Of a stretch of 64,000 nucleotides of DNA, positions 27,225 to 36,645 are shown in pieces. The notes under the pieces were generated by a model, which saw nothing but the letters and a program-made list of their open reading frames with translations, was not told where the DNA came from and searched no databases. The stretch comes from Paraburkholderia dilworthii (GTDB lineage Bacteria; Pseudomonadota; Gammaproteobacteria; Burkholderiales; Burkholderiaceae): the NCBI RefSeq assembly GCF_000472525.1, contig NZ_AWZT01000024.1:34623-98622 (forward strand), written 5' to 3'. The stretch's first letter is position 1; every line of letters starts with the position of its first letter. The translations under genes were made by a program, and so were the position numbers.

Positions 27225-28598
27225 TTAAATAGCGTTGTCCGCCTGATTCGCCGCCGCAGCGGTCACAGTTACCGACTGCGGGACGGCGCCGCCGACATTT
27301 GCAATATTGGCGACATTGCCCACGATCCGCACTTCGCGTTGCGCGAAGGGAATGGAGATGCCGTGTGCGGAGAAGAGCTGCCAGATATTGCGATTGACCG
27401 CCGAGCGCACCGCCGACGTGCCCGTTGCCGCATCGGCGATCCAGAAACCGAGTTCCAGATTGATGCCGTCGGCGCCGAATCCCGCCAGATACGGCGTCGG
27501 CGTGGGATCGGTCAGCACGCGCGGCACGCCGTCGGCGGCCTGGACGAGCAGCGCCATAGCCTGCTCGACGTCTGCGGTGTAGGCGATCTGTACCGCCGCC
27601 TTCGCATAACCGCGAGTCAGATATGACGACTGGTTCTGCACCACGTCGGTAATCAGCTTCTCGTTCGGAATCAGCGTTTCGATGCCGTCGAGACCGCGCA
27701 CGACCGTGTAGCGGGTGCGGATCTGCGTGACCATGCCTTGCAGGCCGCTCACATTGATCGTGTCGCCGATTCGCAGCGACCGGTCGATCAGAATAATGAA
27801 GCCCGACACATAGTTGCTGGCGATCTTCTGCAAGCCGAAGCCGAGCCCCACGCCGAGCGCGCCGCCGAACACGCCGAGCACCGTGATGTCGATGCCCACG
27901 AGCGACAGGCTGATCAACACCGCCGCCAGCACGAAAGTCGCCCGGCCGACACGCGCCACCACGACCTTGAGATTCGCATCGAGCGTCGCGGCGCGCATCA
28001 GACGGTCTTCGAACGCCGAACCAAGCCACATCGCGACGATCATCGTCACGCACACCCACACCAGCCCCGTGACGAGCGAAAGCAGCGTCATGTGCGCGTT
28101 GGCGAGACGGAAATGCACGCTCGCCATCCATGCGATCACGTCATCCTGAATGCCCATCACGGTGAGCACCATCGCCACCCACACGACCAGCGAAACCATC
28201 TTTTCGACGAGGAAGAGCCACGCGTGCGTCTCGCCGTCGTGACTAAAAACCCGCCGCGCAAAGAAAAACACGATGTAAATCAGGCCGATGCCAAAGAGCG
28301 GCACCAACGCCAGATCGAGCAGCGACGTGTGGATGAACTGGCCCGCGATCGTCCGTGCGAGCCACACGAGCACGGCGCCGATCAGCGGGAAGAACGCACG
28401 GTTGAGGCTCTCCGCGCCGAAACGCAGCGTCTGGTACCGCGTCTGACGGCGCAAATCGAGCGCCCGGCGCAGCACGCGCGCGAGCAGCCACGCGAGCGCG
28501 AGCGTCGCGATCAGCACGCCCGCTTGCCAGAGCATGACGGGGTGACCGAAGTCGCGCGCGAGATCGCCGAACAGATGAGAAAAAATACGGTTTTGCAT
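27225..28598 (-). CDS. MscS-family mechanosensitive ion channel
   Basis: A 457-residue inner-membrane protein. Five or so hydrophobic helices precede the conserved MscS core: a glycine/alanine-rich pore helix (VFGGALGVGLGFGLQKIASN), then FIILIDRSLRIGDTI and YTVVRGLDGIETLIPNEKLI of the beta domain. It is larger than E. coli MscS (286) and close to YbdG/MscM-sized members. Start ATG 28598 leaves the first helix intact. A TTG 12 codons upstream is possible. It lies downstream of rsmB on the same strand with a 69-bp gap. Expected role is solute release on hypo-osmotic shock. Confidence 0.88.
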   Translation of the reverse strand: MQNRIFSHLFGDLARDFGHPVMLWQAGVLIATLALAWLLARVLRRALDLRRQTRYQTLRFGAESLNRAFFPLIGAVLVWLARTIAGQFIHTSLLDLALVPLFGIGLIYIVFFFARRVFSHDGETHAWLFLVEKMVSLVVWVAMVLTVMGIQDDVIAWMASVHFRLANAHMTLLSLVTGLVWVCVTMIVAMWLGSAFEDRLMRAATLDANLKVVVARVGRATFVLAAVLISLSLVGIDITVLGVFGGALGVGLGFGLQKIASNYVSGFIILIDRSLRIGDTINVSGLQGMVTQIRTRYTVVRGLDGIETLIPNEKLITDVVQNQSSYLTRGYAKAAVQIAYTADVEQAMALLVQAADGVPRVLTDPTPTPYLAGFGADGINLELGFWIADAATGTSAVRSAVNRNIWQLFSAHGISIPFAQREVRIVGNVANIANVGGAVPQSVTVTAAAANQADNAI

Positions 28599-28667
28599 GA
28601 TGTCGCCGGAATGGCCGGCTCGCGGTTCGGACAATCGATCCGCGAGCCGGCTGACAGACGGTCGCCC

Positions 28668-29927
28668 TTAGCTCTGGCGTTCGAGCACAGCGGCGAAGAA
28701 ACCGTCGGTCGCGTGGCGGTGCGGCCAGAGCGACAGATAATCGCCCATTTCCAGGTCGATACGTTGTTCGGCCAGCACCTCACGCGCCGGCACCAGCGCA
28801 AAGTCCGGGTGATCCGCGAGGAATTGCTGCACGACCGCTTCGTTTTCCGCTTCCAGAATCGAGCACGTCGCATACACCAGGCGCCCGCCCTTTTTCACCA
28901 GACGCGACGCGCTCGCCAGAATCGACGCCTGCTTCGGCGCGAGTTCGGCAACCGACTCCGGCGACTGGCGCCACTTCAGGTCCGGATTACGGCGCAGCGT
29001 GCCTAAGCCGCTGCACGGCGCATCGACCAGCACGCGGTCGATCTTGCCGGCAAGCCGCTTGATCTTGGCGTCGTGTTCACTGTCGATCAGCACCGGATTC
29101 ACGTTCGACAAACCGCTGCGCGCAAGGCGCGGCTTGAGCTTGGCCAGACGCCGCTCGGAGATGTCGAACGCGTACAGACGCCCGGTCGAGCGCATGGCCG
29201 CGCCCAGCGCCAGCGTCTTGCCGCCCGCGCCCGCGCAGAAGTCGACGATCATCTCGCCGCGCTTGGGCGCCACCAGCGAGCACAGCAACTGGCTGCCCTC
29301 GTCCTGCACTTCGACCCAACCCTGCTGGAACGCGTCGAGCTTAGTGAGCGGCGGCTTGCCGACCACTCGCACGCCGAACGGCGCGAACGGCATCGCGCCG
29401 CCTTCGATGCCGGCCTTCGACAGCGCGTTCAGCACGTCGTCGCGGCTCGCCTTGATCGGATTTGCGCGCAGGTCCAGAGGCGCTGGGTAGTTCAGCGCGG
29501 CGGCCAGTTGAGCCAGTTCCGCGGCTTCGAAACGCTTCGCAAGCGCCTGATAAATCCAGTCGGGCAGGTTCAGCCGAATCCGTAGCGGCAAACTTTCCGG
29601 GTCGATCATCGCGACGTGTTCGAGCCACTTCGACTCGGCGTCCGACACGAACGGTTTGAGCGCCGTGCGGCCGGCCGTCTGCATCAGGCCGAGCAAGGCC
29701 ATGCGGCGGGCGGGGCTCCCCGCGCCGCTTTCGGCCAGATGCGCGAACTCCATCCGGCGGCGCAGCACCGCGAAAACCGCCTCGGCGATCACGCCGCGCT
29801 CGCCGTGCCCGAGCTTCGGATGCGCCCGAAAAAAGCGGCTCGTCGTGGCGTCGGCGGGGCCGTTCAGTCTTAGGACTTCAGCCAGCAAAGTCTCAGTTTG
29901 TCCAATCAAAAAACCATGCAATCTCAT
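28668..29927 (-). CDS. rsmB: 16S rRNA (cytosine-5-)-methyltransferase, RsmB/NOL1-NOP2-Sun family
   Basis: A 419-residue SAM-dependent RNA methyltransferase. An N-terminal NusB-like helical domain is followed by the Rossmann catalytic domain with VDFCAGAGGKTLALGAAM (SAM motif I), VDAPCSGLGTLRRNPD (motif IV) and VYATCSILEAENE (motif VI), giving the two catalytic cysteines of the family. Length is close to E. coli RsmB (429). Start ATG 29925-29927 overlaps the purN stop as ATGA. The longer frame lies within purN. In Burkholderia-type genomes it follows purN, away from def-fmt. Confidence 0.88.
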   Translation of the reverse strand: MRLHGFLIGQTETLLAEVLRLNGPADATTSRFFRAHPKLGHGERGVIAEAVFAVLRRRMEFAHLAESGAGSPARRMALLGLMQTAGRTALKPFVSDAESKWLEHVAMIDPESLPLRIRLNLPDWIYQALAKRFEAAELAQLAAALNYPAPLDLRANPIKASRDDVLNALSKAGIEGGAMPFAPFGVRVVGKPPLTKLDAFQQGWVEVQDEGSQLLCSLVAPKRGEMIVDFCAGAGGKTLALGAAMRSTGRLYAFDISERRLAKLKPRLARSGLSNVNPVLIDSEHDAKIKRLAGKIDRVLVDAPCSGLGTLRRNPDLKWRQSPESVAELAPKQASILASASRLVKKGGRLVYATCSILEAENEAVVQQFLADHPDFALVPAREVLAEQRIDLEMGDYLSLWPHRHATDGFFAAVLERQS

Positions 29928-30577
29928 GCGCCCTCTCCGGCGGTGTGACCGGCAAAGAGCCATTGCGGCTCCGGCGGCGTAAGCGTGACACGCAGGCCGT
30001 CGAGAGCGAGACGCCCTTCGACGAACCAGCGCACCGCGCGTGGATAAATAATGTGTTCGGTCGCCAGCACGCGCTCGGCAAGCATGGCGGGCGTATCGCC
30101 GGTTTCGACGGGCACAGCCGATTGCGCGACGATCGGCCCATGATCGAGCCGCGAAGTGACGAAATGCACCGACGCGCCGTGTAGCCGCACGCCGGCATCG
30201 AGCGCCTGCTGATGCGTTTTGAGACCAGGAAAGCTTGGCAGCAGCGACGGGTGCACGTTCAGCATGCGCCCCGCATAGCGGTCGACGAAACCGTCCGTCA
30301 GCACGCGCATGAAGCCGGCGAGCGCGACGAGATCGGGCGAGAAACTATCGATTTGTTCGGCGAGCGCGGAGTCAAAACTGTCGCGATCGGGAAACTGGCG
30401 GTGATCGACCACCGCCGTGGCAATGCCGTGCGACGCCGCGAACGCAAGGCCCGCGGCATCCGGACGGTTGGCAATCACAGCGGCGACCTTAGCCGGCCAA
30501 CCTTCGTCCGAACAGGCTCGAACGATGGCTTCCATGTTGCTTCCCCGCCCTGAAATCAGGATGACGAGTTTTTTCAT
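29924..30577 (-). CDS. purN: phosphoribosylglycinamide formyltransferase
   Basis: A 217-residue enzyme of purine synthesis that transfers a formyl group from 10-formyl-THF to GAR. LVILISGRGSNMEAI (4-18) binds GAR phosphate. The catalytic trio Asn-His-Asp is represented by NVHPSLLPSFPG (about 106-117) and TSRLDHGPIVAQ near 143. FMRVLTDGFV precedes. Length matches E. coli PurN (212). It is divergent from ribF and its stop overlaps the rsmB start. Confidence 0.96.
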   Translation of the reverse strand: MKKLVILISGRGSNMEAIVRACSDEGWPAKVAAVIANRPDAAGLAFAASHGIATAVVDHRQFPDRDSFDSALAEQIDSFSPDLVALAGFMRVLTDGFVDRYAGRMLNVHPSLLPSFPGLKTHQQALDAGVRLHGASVHFVTSRLDHGPIVAQSAVPVETGDTPAMLAERVLATEHIIYPRAVRWFVEGRLALDGLRVTLTPPEPQWLFAGHTAGEGA

Positions 30578-30693
30578 GCGCGGATTTTATCATTCGAAGA
30601 CACCCAAACCGCGACGCGCCGCCGTCCGCTGCGCCGAGCGTTTATAATCGTTTGTTTTGCGGCACCTCGCCCGCTCTATCCCGACGCGCTATC

Positions 30694-31689
30694 GTGAGAG
30701 TCTTCCGCGGTCTTCCCAACGCCGAAAGCCGTGCGCCCTGCGCACTGACCATCGGCAACTTCGACGGTGTCCACCGCGGCCATCAGGCGTTGCTCGCGCA
30801 CGTGCGCGCGGCGGCCAACGCGCGCGGCCTGCCCGTCTGCGTGATGACCTTCGAGCCGCACCCGCGCGAGTTCTTCAATCCGGCCGGCGCGCCGCCGCGC
30901 ATCGCGATGCTGCGCGACAAGCTCGAGGCGCTGCGCACCAACGGCGTGGACCGCGTCGTGGTGGAGCACTTCAATCACACGTTCGCGAGCCAGTCGCCGG
31001 ATGCGTTTGTCGAACGGATCATCGTCAACGGGCTGCACGCGCGCTGGGTGATGATCGGCGACGACTTCCGCTATGGCGCAAAGCGTGCCGGCGACTTTGC
31101 GTCGCTAAAGGCGGCGGGCCAGCAATACGGTTTCGAAGTCGAACAAATGGCCACGGTCGCCGATCCGTCCGGCGCGCGTATTTCCAGCTCGGGCGTGCGC
31201 GCGGCGCTGGTAGCGGGCGATCTCGACGCGGCGCGCGCCGCGCTGGGCCGCGATTATCTGATCAGCGGCCACGTCGTGCACGGCATGAAGCTCGGCCGCG
31301 ATCTCGGCTTTCCCACGCTCAATGTGCCGATTGCGCATAAGCGTCCGGCGCTTGCGGGCATTTTCGTCGTGCGCGTGCATGGCGTGGCGGATGAACCGCT
31401 GCCTGGCGTCGCGAGTCTCGGCCTGCGCCCCACCGTCGACGATTCCGGCCGTGTGCTGCTCGAAGTGCATCTGCTCGACTGGCACGGCGACGCATACGGC
31501 AAACTCGTGCGCGTCGAATTCCTGAAAAAGCTGCGTGACGAGGAAAAGTACGTCGACCTCGAAACGCTCACCGCCGCCATTGCGCGCGACGTCGCCAACG
31601 CGCGCGCATGGTTCGCGGCCGTTGGCGCGGGCACGCCGGGCAGTCGTTCCACCGGTTTCGCCACCTCGGCCACCGACCGAATTAGATAG
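30694..31689 (+). CDS. ribF: bifunctional riboflavin kinase / FAD synthetase
   Basis: A 331-residue enzyme converting riboflavin to FMN and FAD. The N-terminal adenylyltransferase domain has ALTIGNFDGVHRGHQALL with the nucleotidyl-transferase HxGH-like motif, and MIGDDFRYGAKRAGD near 125. The C-terminal kinase domain contains ISGHVVHGMKLGRDLGFPTLN and LLEVHLLDWHGDAYGK. I chose GTG 30694 (VRVFRGLP) because RibF proteins begin just before this point. The longer frame to 30652 starts in the promoter, where TATAAT at 30643-30648 is a clear -10 box. A Ser/Thr-rich tail of about 20 residues ends the protein. Confidence 0.93.
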   Translation: MRVFRGLPNAESRAPCALTIGNFDGVHRGHQALLAHVRAAANARGLPVCVMTFEPHPREFFNPAGAPPRIAMLRDKLEALRTNGVDRVVVEHFNHTFASQSPDAFVERIIVNGLHARWVMIGDDFRYGAKRAGDFASLKAAGQQYGFEVEQMATVADPSGARISSSGVRAALVAGDLDAARAALGRDYLISGHVVHGMKLGRDLGFPTLNVPIAHKRPALAGIFVVRVHGVADEPLPGVASLGLRPTVDDSGRVLLEVHLLDWHGDAYGKLVRVEFLKKLRDEEKYVDLETLTAAIARDVANARAWFAAVGAGTPGSRSTGFATSATDRIR

Positions 31690-31857
31690 TCGCCGCGGTT
31701 CCTGCGCGCGTTCGAATGCCGCATGGACCGCCGCTCCCGCGCATCGAAAGGCGTCCGTGCATCGCGCGACATGCCTGCCGGGCGCGCCCTACGCTCTCGC
31801 GCATCGTGCGCAACCCGCGCCTAGCTGCGCTTATAAAGAATTCACCGCGACCACATC

Positions 31858-34695
31858 ATGAGCAACAAGAAAGCCGATTCGAAACCGCAGTCACGTTACC
31901 CGGTGAACCTGCTCGACACGCCGTTCCCCATGCGCGGCGACCTGCCCAAGCGTGAGCCGCAATGGGTGAAGGAATGGCAGGAGCGCAAGGTCTACGAGAA
32001 GATCCGCGCCGCCAGCAAAGGCCGCAAAAAGTTCATCCTGCACGACGGCCCGCCGTATGCAAACGGCGACATCCACCTCGGCCACGCGGTGAACAAGATC
32101 CTGAAGGACATGATCGTCAAGGCGCGCAACATGGCGGGCTTCGACGCGGTCTACGTGCCGGGCTGGGACTGCCACGGCATGCCGATCGAAATCCAGATCG
32201 AAAAGCAGTTCGGCAAGTCGCTGCCGGCCGCTGAAGTGATGCAGAAAGCGCGTGCTTACGCGACCGAGCAGATCGAGAAGCAGAAGGTCGGCTTCCGGCG
32301 TCTGGGCGTGCTCGGCGAGTGGGACAATCCGTACAAGACGATGAACTTCGCGAACGAAGCCGGCGAAATCCGCGCGCTCGCGAAGATCATGGAAAAGGGT
32401 TACGTGTTCCGCGGCCTCAAGCCGGTCAACTGGTGTTTCGACTGCGGCTCGGCGCTCGCTGAAGCGGAAGTCGAGTACAAGGACAAGACCGATCCGACCA
32501 TCGACGTGCTGTTCACCTTCGCCGAGCCGGAAAAGACCGCGCAGGCGTTCGGCCTCAAAGCATTACCGCGCAACGAAGGCGGCATCGTGATCTGGACCAC
32601 CACGCCGTGGACCATCCCCGCGAACCAGGCGCTCAACCTGCATCCGGAAATCGTCTATGCCCTGGTCGACACGGCACGCGGCCTGCTCATCCTCGCCGAA
32701 GAGCGCGTCGAAGCATGTCTGAAGACGTACGGCCTGGAAGGCTCGATCATCGCCACCACGCCGGGCGCGAAGCTCGTCACTCTGCGCTTCAATCATCCGC
32801 TCGCGTCCGCGCATCCGGGCTACAAGCGCACAGCGCCGGTCTACCTCGGCGACTATGTGACGACCGAAACGGGCACAGGCGTGGTGCACTCGTCGCCGGC
32901 TTACGGCGTGGAAGACTTCGTGTCGTGCAAGGCGCACGGCATGGCCGATTCGGACATCATCAACCCGGTGATGGGCGACGGCCGTTACATCGAATCGCTC
33001 GCGCTGTTCGGCGGCCTGTCGATCTGGGCGGCGAATCCGCAGATCGTCGAAGCGCTGCAAGGCGCCGGGTCGCTGTTGCGCACCGAGAAATACACGCACA
33101 GCTACATGCACTGCTGGCGCCACAAGACGCCGATCATCTATCGCGCGACGTCGCAGTGGTTTGCCGGCATGGACGTGAAGCCGAACGACACCGACAAGAC
33201 ACTGCGCGAAACGGCGCTCGCGGGCATCGAGAACACAGCGTTTTATCCGTCGTGGGGCAAGCAGCGGCTTTTCAGCATGATCGCGAACCGTCCTGACTGG
33301 ACCCTCTCGCGCCAACGCCAATGGGGCGTGCCGATGGCGTTCTTCGTGCACAAGGAAACCGGTGAACTGCATCCGCGCACGCTGGAGTTGCTCGAGGAAG
33401 TCGCCAAGCGCGTCGAAGAAGCCGGTATCGAGGCGTGGCAAACGCTCGACCCGCGCGAACTGATCGGCGACGACGCCAATCTGTACGAAAAGAACCGCGA
33501 CACGCTCGACGTGTGGTTCGATTCGGGCACCACGCATTGGCACGTGCTGCGCGGCTCGCATAAAGACGAACTGCAATTTCCGGCTGATTTGTATCTGGAA
33601 GGCTCGGACCAGCATCGTGGCTGGTTCCATTCGTCGCTGCTTACCGCGTCGATGCTCGACGGTCGTCCGCCGTATAACGCGCTCCTGACGCACGGCTTCA
33701 CCGTCGACGGCGAAGGCCGCAAGATGAGCAAGTCGCTCGGCAACGGCATCGATCCACACGAAGTGGCGAATCGCCTCGGCGCGGAAATCATCCGCTTGTG
33801 GATCGCGTCGACCGATTATTCGGGCGAGCTCGCCATCTCCGAAGAAATCCTCAAGCGCGTGACGGAAGGCTATCGCCGCATTCGCAACACGCTGCGCTTT
33901 TTGCTCGCGAATCTGTCTGACTTCGACTTCGAAAAGAACGCGCGCCCGGTGGAAGACTGGCTCGAGATCGACCGCTACGCAGTGGCGCTGTCGGCGAACC
34001 TGCAAAACGACATCCTCTCGCACTACGACAAGTACGAGTTTCACCCGGTGGTCGCCAAGCTGCAGACGTTCTGCTCAGAAGATCTGGGCGGCTTCTATCT
34101 CGATGTGCTGAAGGATCGCCTGTACACCACGGCTGCGGATTCCGTCGCGCGCCGCTCGGCACAGACCGCGCTGTATCACATCGCCCAAGGCCTGCTGCGC
34201 CTGATGGCACCGTTCCTGTCGTTCACCGCCGAAGAAGCGTGGAAGGTGTTTCAGCCGAACAGCGAGACCATCTTCACCGAGACGTATCACGCGTTTCCGG
34301 CGGTGCCGGACGCCGGCATGCTGCTCGACAAATGGACGCTCTTGCGCGCTGCGCGCAGCGACGTCACGAAGGCGCTGGAAGAAGCGCGCGTTGCGAACCT
34401 GATCGGCTCTTCGTTGCAGGCGGAAGTGGAAATCCGCGCGAGCGGCGCACGTTATGACGCGCTGACGAGCCTCGGCGACGACCTGAAGTTCGTGCTGATC
34501 ACGTCGGCCGCTACAGTCGTGAAGGTCGACAGCGAAGCCGAAGAAGGCGTCGAAGTGACCACGTCGAAGTATCTGAAATGCGAGCGCTGCTGGCACTATC
34601 GCGCGGATGTGGGCACGGACGCGGAACATCCCACACTGTGCGGCCGCTGCATCAGCAATCTGTTCGGCAACGGCGAAGCGAGGAGCGCGGCATAA
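31858..34695 (+). CDS. ileS: isoleucyl-tRNA synthetase
   Basis: A 945-residue class I aminoacyl-tRNA synthetase. The HIGH motif appears as PYANGDIHLGHAVNK (about 63-77), KMSKS as GRKMSKSLGNG (about 619-629), and the C-terminal zinc-binding Cys pairs as CERCWHYR and LCGRCISNLFG. The editing domain (CP1) lies between about 200 and 400, with TTTPWTIPANQALN. Length matches E. coli IleS (938). It is followed with a one-base TAATG overlap by lspA, the conserved ribF-ileS-lspA order. A 168-bp gap precedes it. Confidence 0.97.
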   Translation: MSNKKADSKPQSRYPVNLLDTPFPMRGDLPKREPQWVKEWQERKVYEKIRAASKGRKKFILHDGPPYANGDIHLGHAVNKILKDMIVKARNMAGFDAVYVPGWDCHGMPIEIQIEKQFGKSLPAAEVMQKARAYATEQIEKQKVGFRRLGVLGEWDNPYKTMNFANEAGEIRALAKIMEKGYVFRGLKPVNWCFDCGSALAEAEVEYKDKTDPTIDVLFTFAEPEKTAQAFGLKALPRNEGGIVIWTTTPWTIPANQALNLHPEIVYALVDTARGLLILAEERVEACLKTYGLEGSIIATTPGAKLVTLRFNHPLASAHPGYKRTAPVYLGDYVTTETGTGVVHSSPAYGVEDFVSCKAHGMADSDIINPVMGDGRYIESLALFGGLSIWAANPQIVEALQGAGSLLRTEKYTHSYMHCWRHKTPIIYRATSQWFAGMDVKPNDTDKTLRETALAGIENTAFYPSWGKQRLFSMIANRPDWTLSRQRQWGVPMAFFVHKETGELHPRTLELLEEVAKRVEEAGIEAWQTLDPRELIGDDANLYEKNRDTLDVWFDSGTTHWHVLRGSHKDELQFPADLYLEGSDQHRGWFHSSLLTASMLDGRPPYNALLTHGFTVDGEGRKMSKSLGNGIDPHEVANRLGAEIIRLWIASTDYSGELAISEEILKRVTEGYRRIRNTLRFLLANLSDFDFEKNARPVEDWLEIDRYAVALSANLQNDILSHYDKYEFHPVVAKLQTFCSEDLGGFYLDVLKDRLYTTAADSVARRSAQTALYHIAQGLLRLMAPFLSFTAEEAWKVFQPNSETIFTETYHAFPAVPDAGMLLDKWTLLRAARSDVTKALEEARVANLIGSSLQAEVEIRASGARYDALTSLGDDLKFVLITSAATVVKVDSEAEEGVEVTTSKYLKCERCWHYRADVGTDAEHPTLCGRCISNLFGNGEARSAA

Positions 34696-35213
34696 TGGCG
34701 AGAACCGTGTCGAAGACCACATCGAAAGCTTCAGCTGGAAACAGTTCGCTGGCGCCCTGGCTGGGCGTCGCGCTGATCGTGATCCTGTTCGATCAGTTGA
34801 CGAAAATCGCGGTGCAAAAGGTGTTTGCCTACGGTGTCGCACATGAGGTCACGTCGTTCTTTAACTTGATCCTCGTGTACAACCGCGGCGCCGCATTCAG
34901 CTTCCTCGCGATGGCGGGCGGCTGGCAACGCTGGGCGTTCACGGCGCTTGGCGTCGTAGCCGCGCTGGTGATCTGCTATCTGCTGAAGCGCCACGGCGGG
35001 CAAAAGATGTTCTGCACCGCGCTTGCGCTGATTCTCGGCGGCGCGCTTGGCAATGTGATCGACCGGCTCGCGTACGGTCACGTGATCGACTTCCTCGATT
35101 TTCACGTGCGCACGTGGCACTGGCCGGCGTTCAACCTGGCCGACAGCGCGATCACGGTCGGCGCGATCCTGCTCGTGGTCGACGAATTGCGGCGCGTACG
35201 CGGCTCGCGCTAA
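34695..35213 (+). CDS. lspA: lipoprotein signal peptidase (signal peptidase II)
   Basis: A 172-residue inner-membrane aspartyl protease that cleaves prolipoprotein signal peptides. Four hydrophobic helices are visible. Conserved boxes are ILFDQLTKIAV, FNLILVYNRGAAFSFLA, and the two catalytic Asp regions GGALGNVIDRLAYGHVIDFLDFH and FNLADSAITVGAILL. Start ATG shares a base with the ileS stop. A longer upstream frame overlaps ileS and is rejected. The LivK-like lipoprotein in this window would be one of its substrates. Confidence 0.96.
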   Translation: MARTVSKTTSKASAGNSSLAPWLGVALIVILFDQLTKIAVQKVFAYGVAHEVTSFFNLILVYNRGAAFSFLAMAGGWQRWAFTALGVVAALVICYLLKRHGGQKMFCTALALILGGALGNVIDRLAYGHVIDFLDFHVRTWHWPAFNLADSAITVGAILLVVDELRRVRGSR

Positions 35214-35352
35214 TGTCGCCTCGTCCGGAGGCTGAGGTCGAGGTCGAGGTCCGGTATTGCGACCTCTCGCCTCGCGCCAGTAGTCCGCTTTGACGGCCGG
35301 CAACGGTGCAAGCGCGCCGCGCTCGGCCACCACGCTTTGTCGGAGGCTTTCG

Positions 35353-36567
35353 TTGGCAACCGCAGAACTCGCAGGAAAGCACCTCGTCCTCGGCATGACG
35401 GGCGGTATTGCCTGCTACAAGATCGCCGAACTCACGCGCCTGCTGACGAAGGCCGGCGCGACCGTGCAGGTCGTGATGACCGAAGCGGCCACGCAGTTCA
35501 TCACGCCGGTGACCATGCAGGCGCTGTCGGGCCGGCCGGTCTACACAAGCCAGTGGGACGCGCGGATTCCGAACAACATGGCGCATATCGATCTGTCGCG
35601 TGAAGCAGACGCCATCGTGATCGCACCCGCCTCCACCGACTTTCTCGCCAAACTCGCGCACGGCATGGCCGACGATCTGCTCGCCACGTTGTGCGTCGCG
35701 CGCGATTGTCCGCTGCTGGTCGTGCCCGCGATGAACCGGCAGATGTGGCAAAACCCGGCAACGCAACGCAACGTCGCGCAGCTGCGCGCAGACGGGGTTG
35801 AAGTGCTCGGCCCCGACTCCGGCCCGCAGGCCTGCGGCGAAATCGGCGACGGCCGCATGCTCGAAGCCGCGGCAACCTACGAAGCGATTGCATCGTTCTT
35901 CGCGCCAAAGATTCTGTCCGGCCGGCGTGTATTGCTGACGGCCGGGCCAACGTTCGAACCGCTCGATCCGGTGCGCGGCATCACCAATCGTTCGAGCGGC
36001 AAGATGGGTTTCGCGCTGGCCCGCGCCGCACAACAGGCGGGCGCCGAGGTGCATCTCGTGGCCGGTCCGGTCGCGCTTGAAACGCCGTGGGGCGTGTTCC
36101 GCGAAGACGTGCAAACCGCCCAGCAGATGCACGACGTGGTAATGCGCTCGGTCACGGATGCGGACATTTTCATTGGCGTCGCCGCAGTCGCCGACTGGCG
36201 CGTCGATCACGCGAGCGATCACAAGATCAAGAAGAGCGCGGACCGCGCGCTGCCCACTTTTTCGTTCGTCGAAAATCCGGACATTCTGGCCTCGGTCGCG
36301 AAGTTGCCACACCCGCCGTTCACGGTCGGCTTCGCTGCGGAAAGCGGTGATCTCGAACTGCATGGCGAGGAAAAACGCGTGCGCAAAAACGTGCCGCTTC
36401 TGGTCGGCAATCTCGGGCCGCTCACGTTCGGCATGGACGACAACGAGGTCGTCCTGTTCGAAGCGAGCGGCGCCACCAGGTTGCCGCGCGCCGACAAGCA
36501 GACGCTCGCGCGCGCACTGATCGCGGAAATCGCAAAGCGTCTGCCCGACACAAGCCTGATTCGCTGA
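35353..36567 (+). CDS. coaBC: bifunctional phosphopantothenoylcysteine decarboxylase / phosphopantothenate-cysteine ligase
   Basis: A 404-residue CoA-biosynthesis enzyme. The N-terminal flavoprotein CoaC (about 8-185) shows LVLGMTGGIACYKIAEL, the active-site His region NMAHIDLSREADAIVIAPAS and the substrate motif VPAMNRQMWQNPATQRN. The C-terminal CoaB (about 190-400) has LLTAGPTFEPLDPVRGITNRSSGKMG and VAAVADWRV. Start is TTG 35353, with CGGAGG 6 bases upstream. The longer frame to 35290 has no ribosome site and no conserved residues. The 139-bp gap from lspA contains GAGGTC repeats and an imperfect hairpin. Confidence 0.95.
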   Translation: MATAELAGKHLVLGMTGGIACYKIAELTRLLTKAGATVQVVMTEAATQFITPVTMQALSGRPVYTSQWDARIPNNMAHIDLSREADAIVIAPASTDFLAKLAHGMADDLLATLCVARDCPLLVVPAMNRQMWQNPATQRNVAQLRADGVEVLGPDSGPQACGEIGDGRMLEAAATYEAIASFFAPKILSGRRVLLTAGPTFEPLDPVRGITNRSSGKMGFALARAAQQAGAEVHLVAGPVALETPWGVFREDVQTAQQMHDVVMRSVTDADIFIGVAAVADWRVDHASDHKIKKSADRALPTFSFVENPDILASVAKLPHPPFTVGFAAESGDLELHGEEKRVRKNVPLLVGNLGPLTFGMDDNEVVLFEASGATRLPRADKQTLARALIAEIAKRLPDTSLIR

Positions 36568-36645
36568 GCTTGCCGCGCGCCATAGACATGCGGTCGCCGC
36601 GCGCCGCGCCGGTGAAGCGAACCGGATCATCTGGAGCACACTGAC

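Noticed and set aside
35230..35275. GAGGTC direct repeats and hairpin before coaBC as a riboswitch or terminator
   Set aside because: The stem is imperfect, has no T tract and matches no known regulatory RNA that I recognise.
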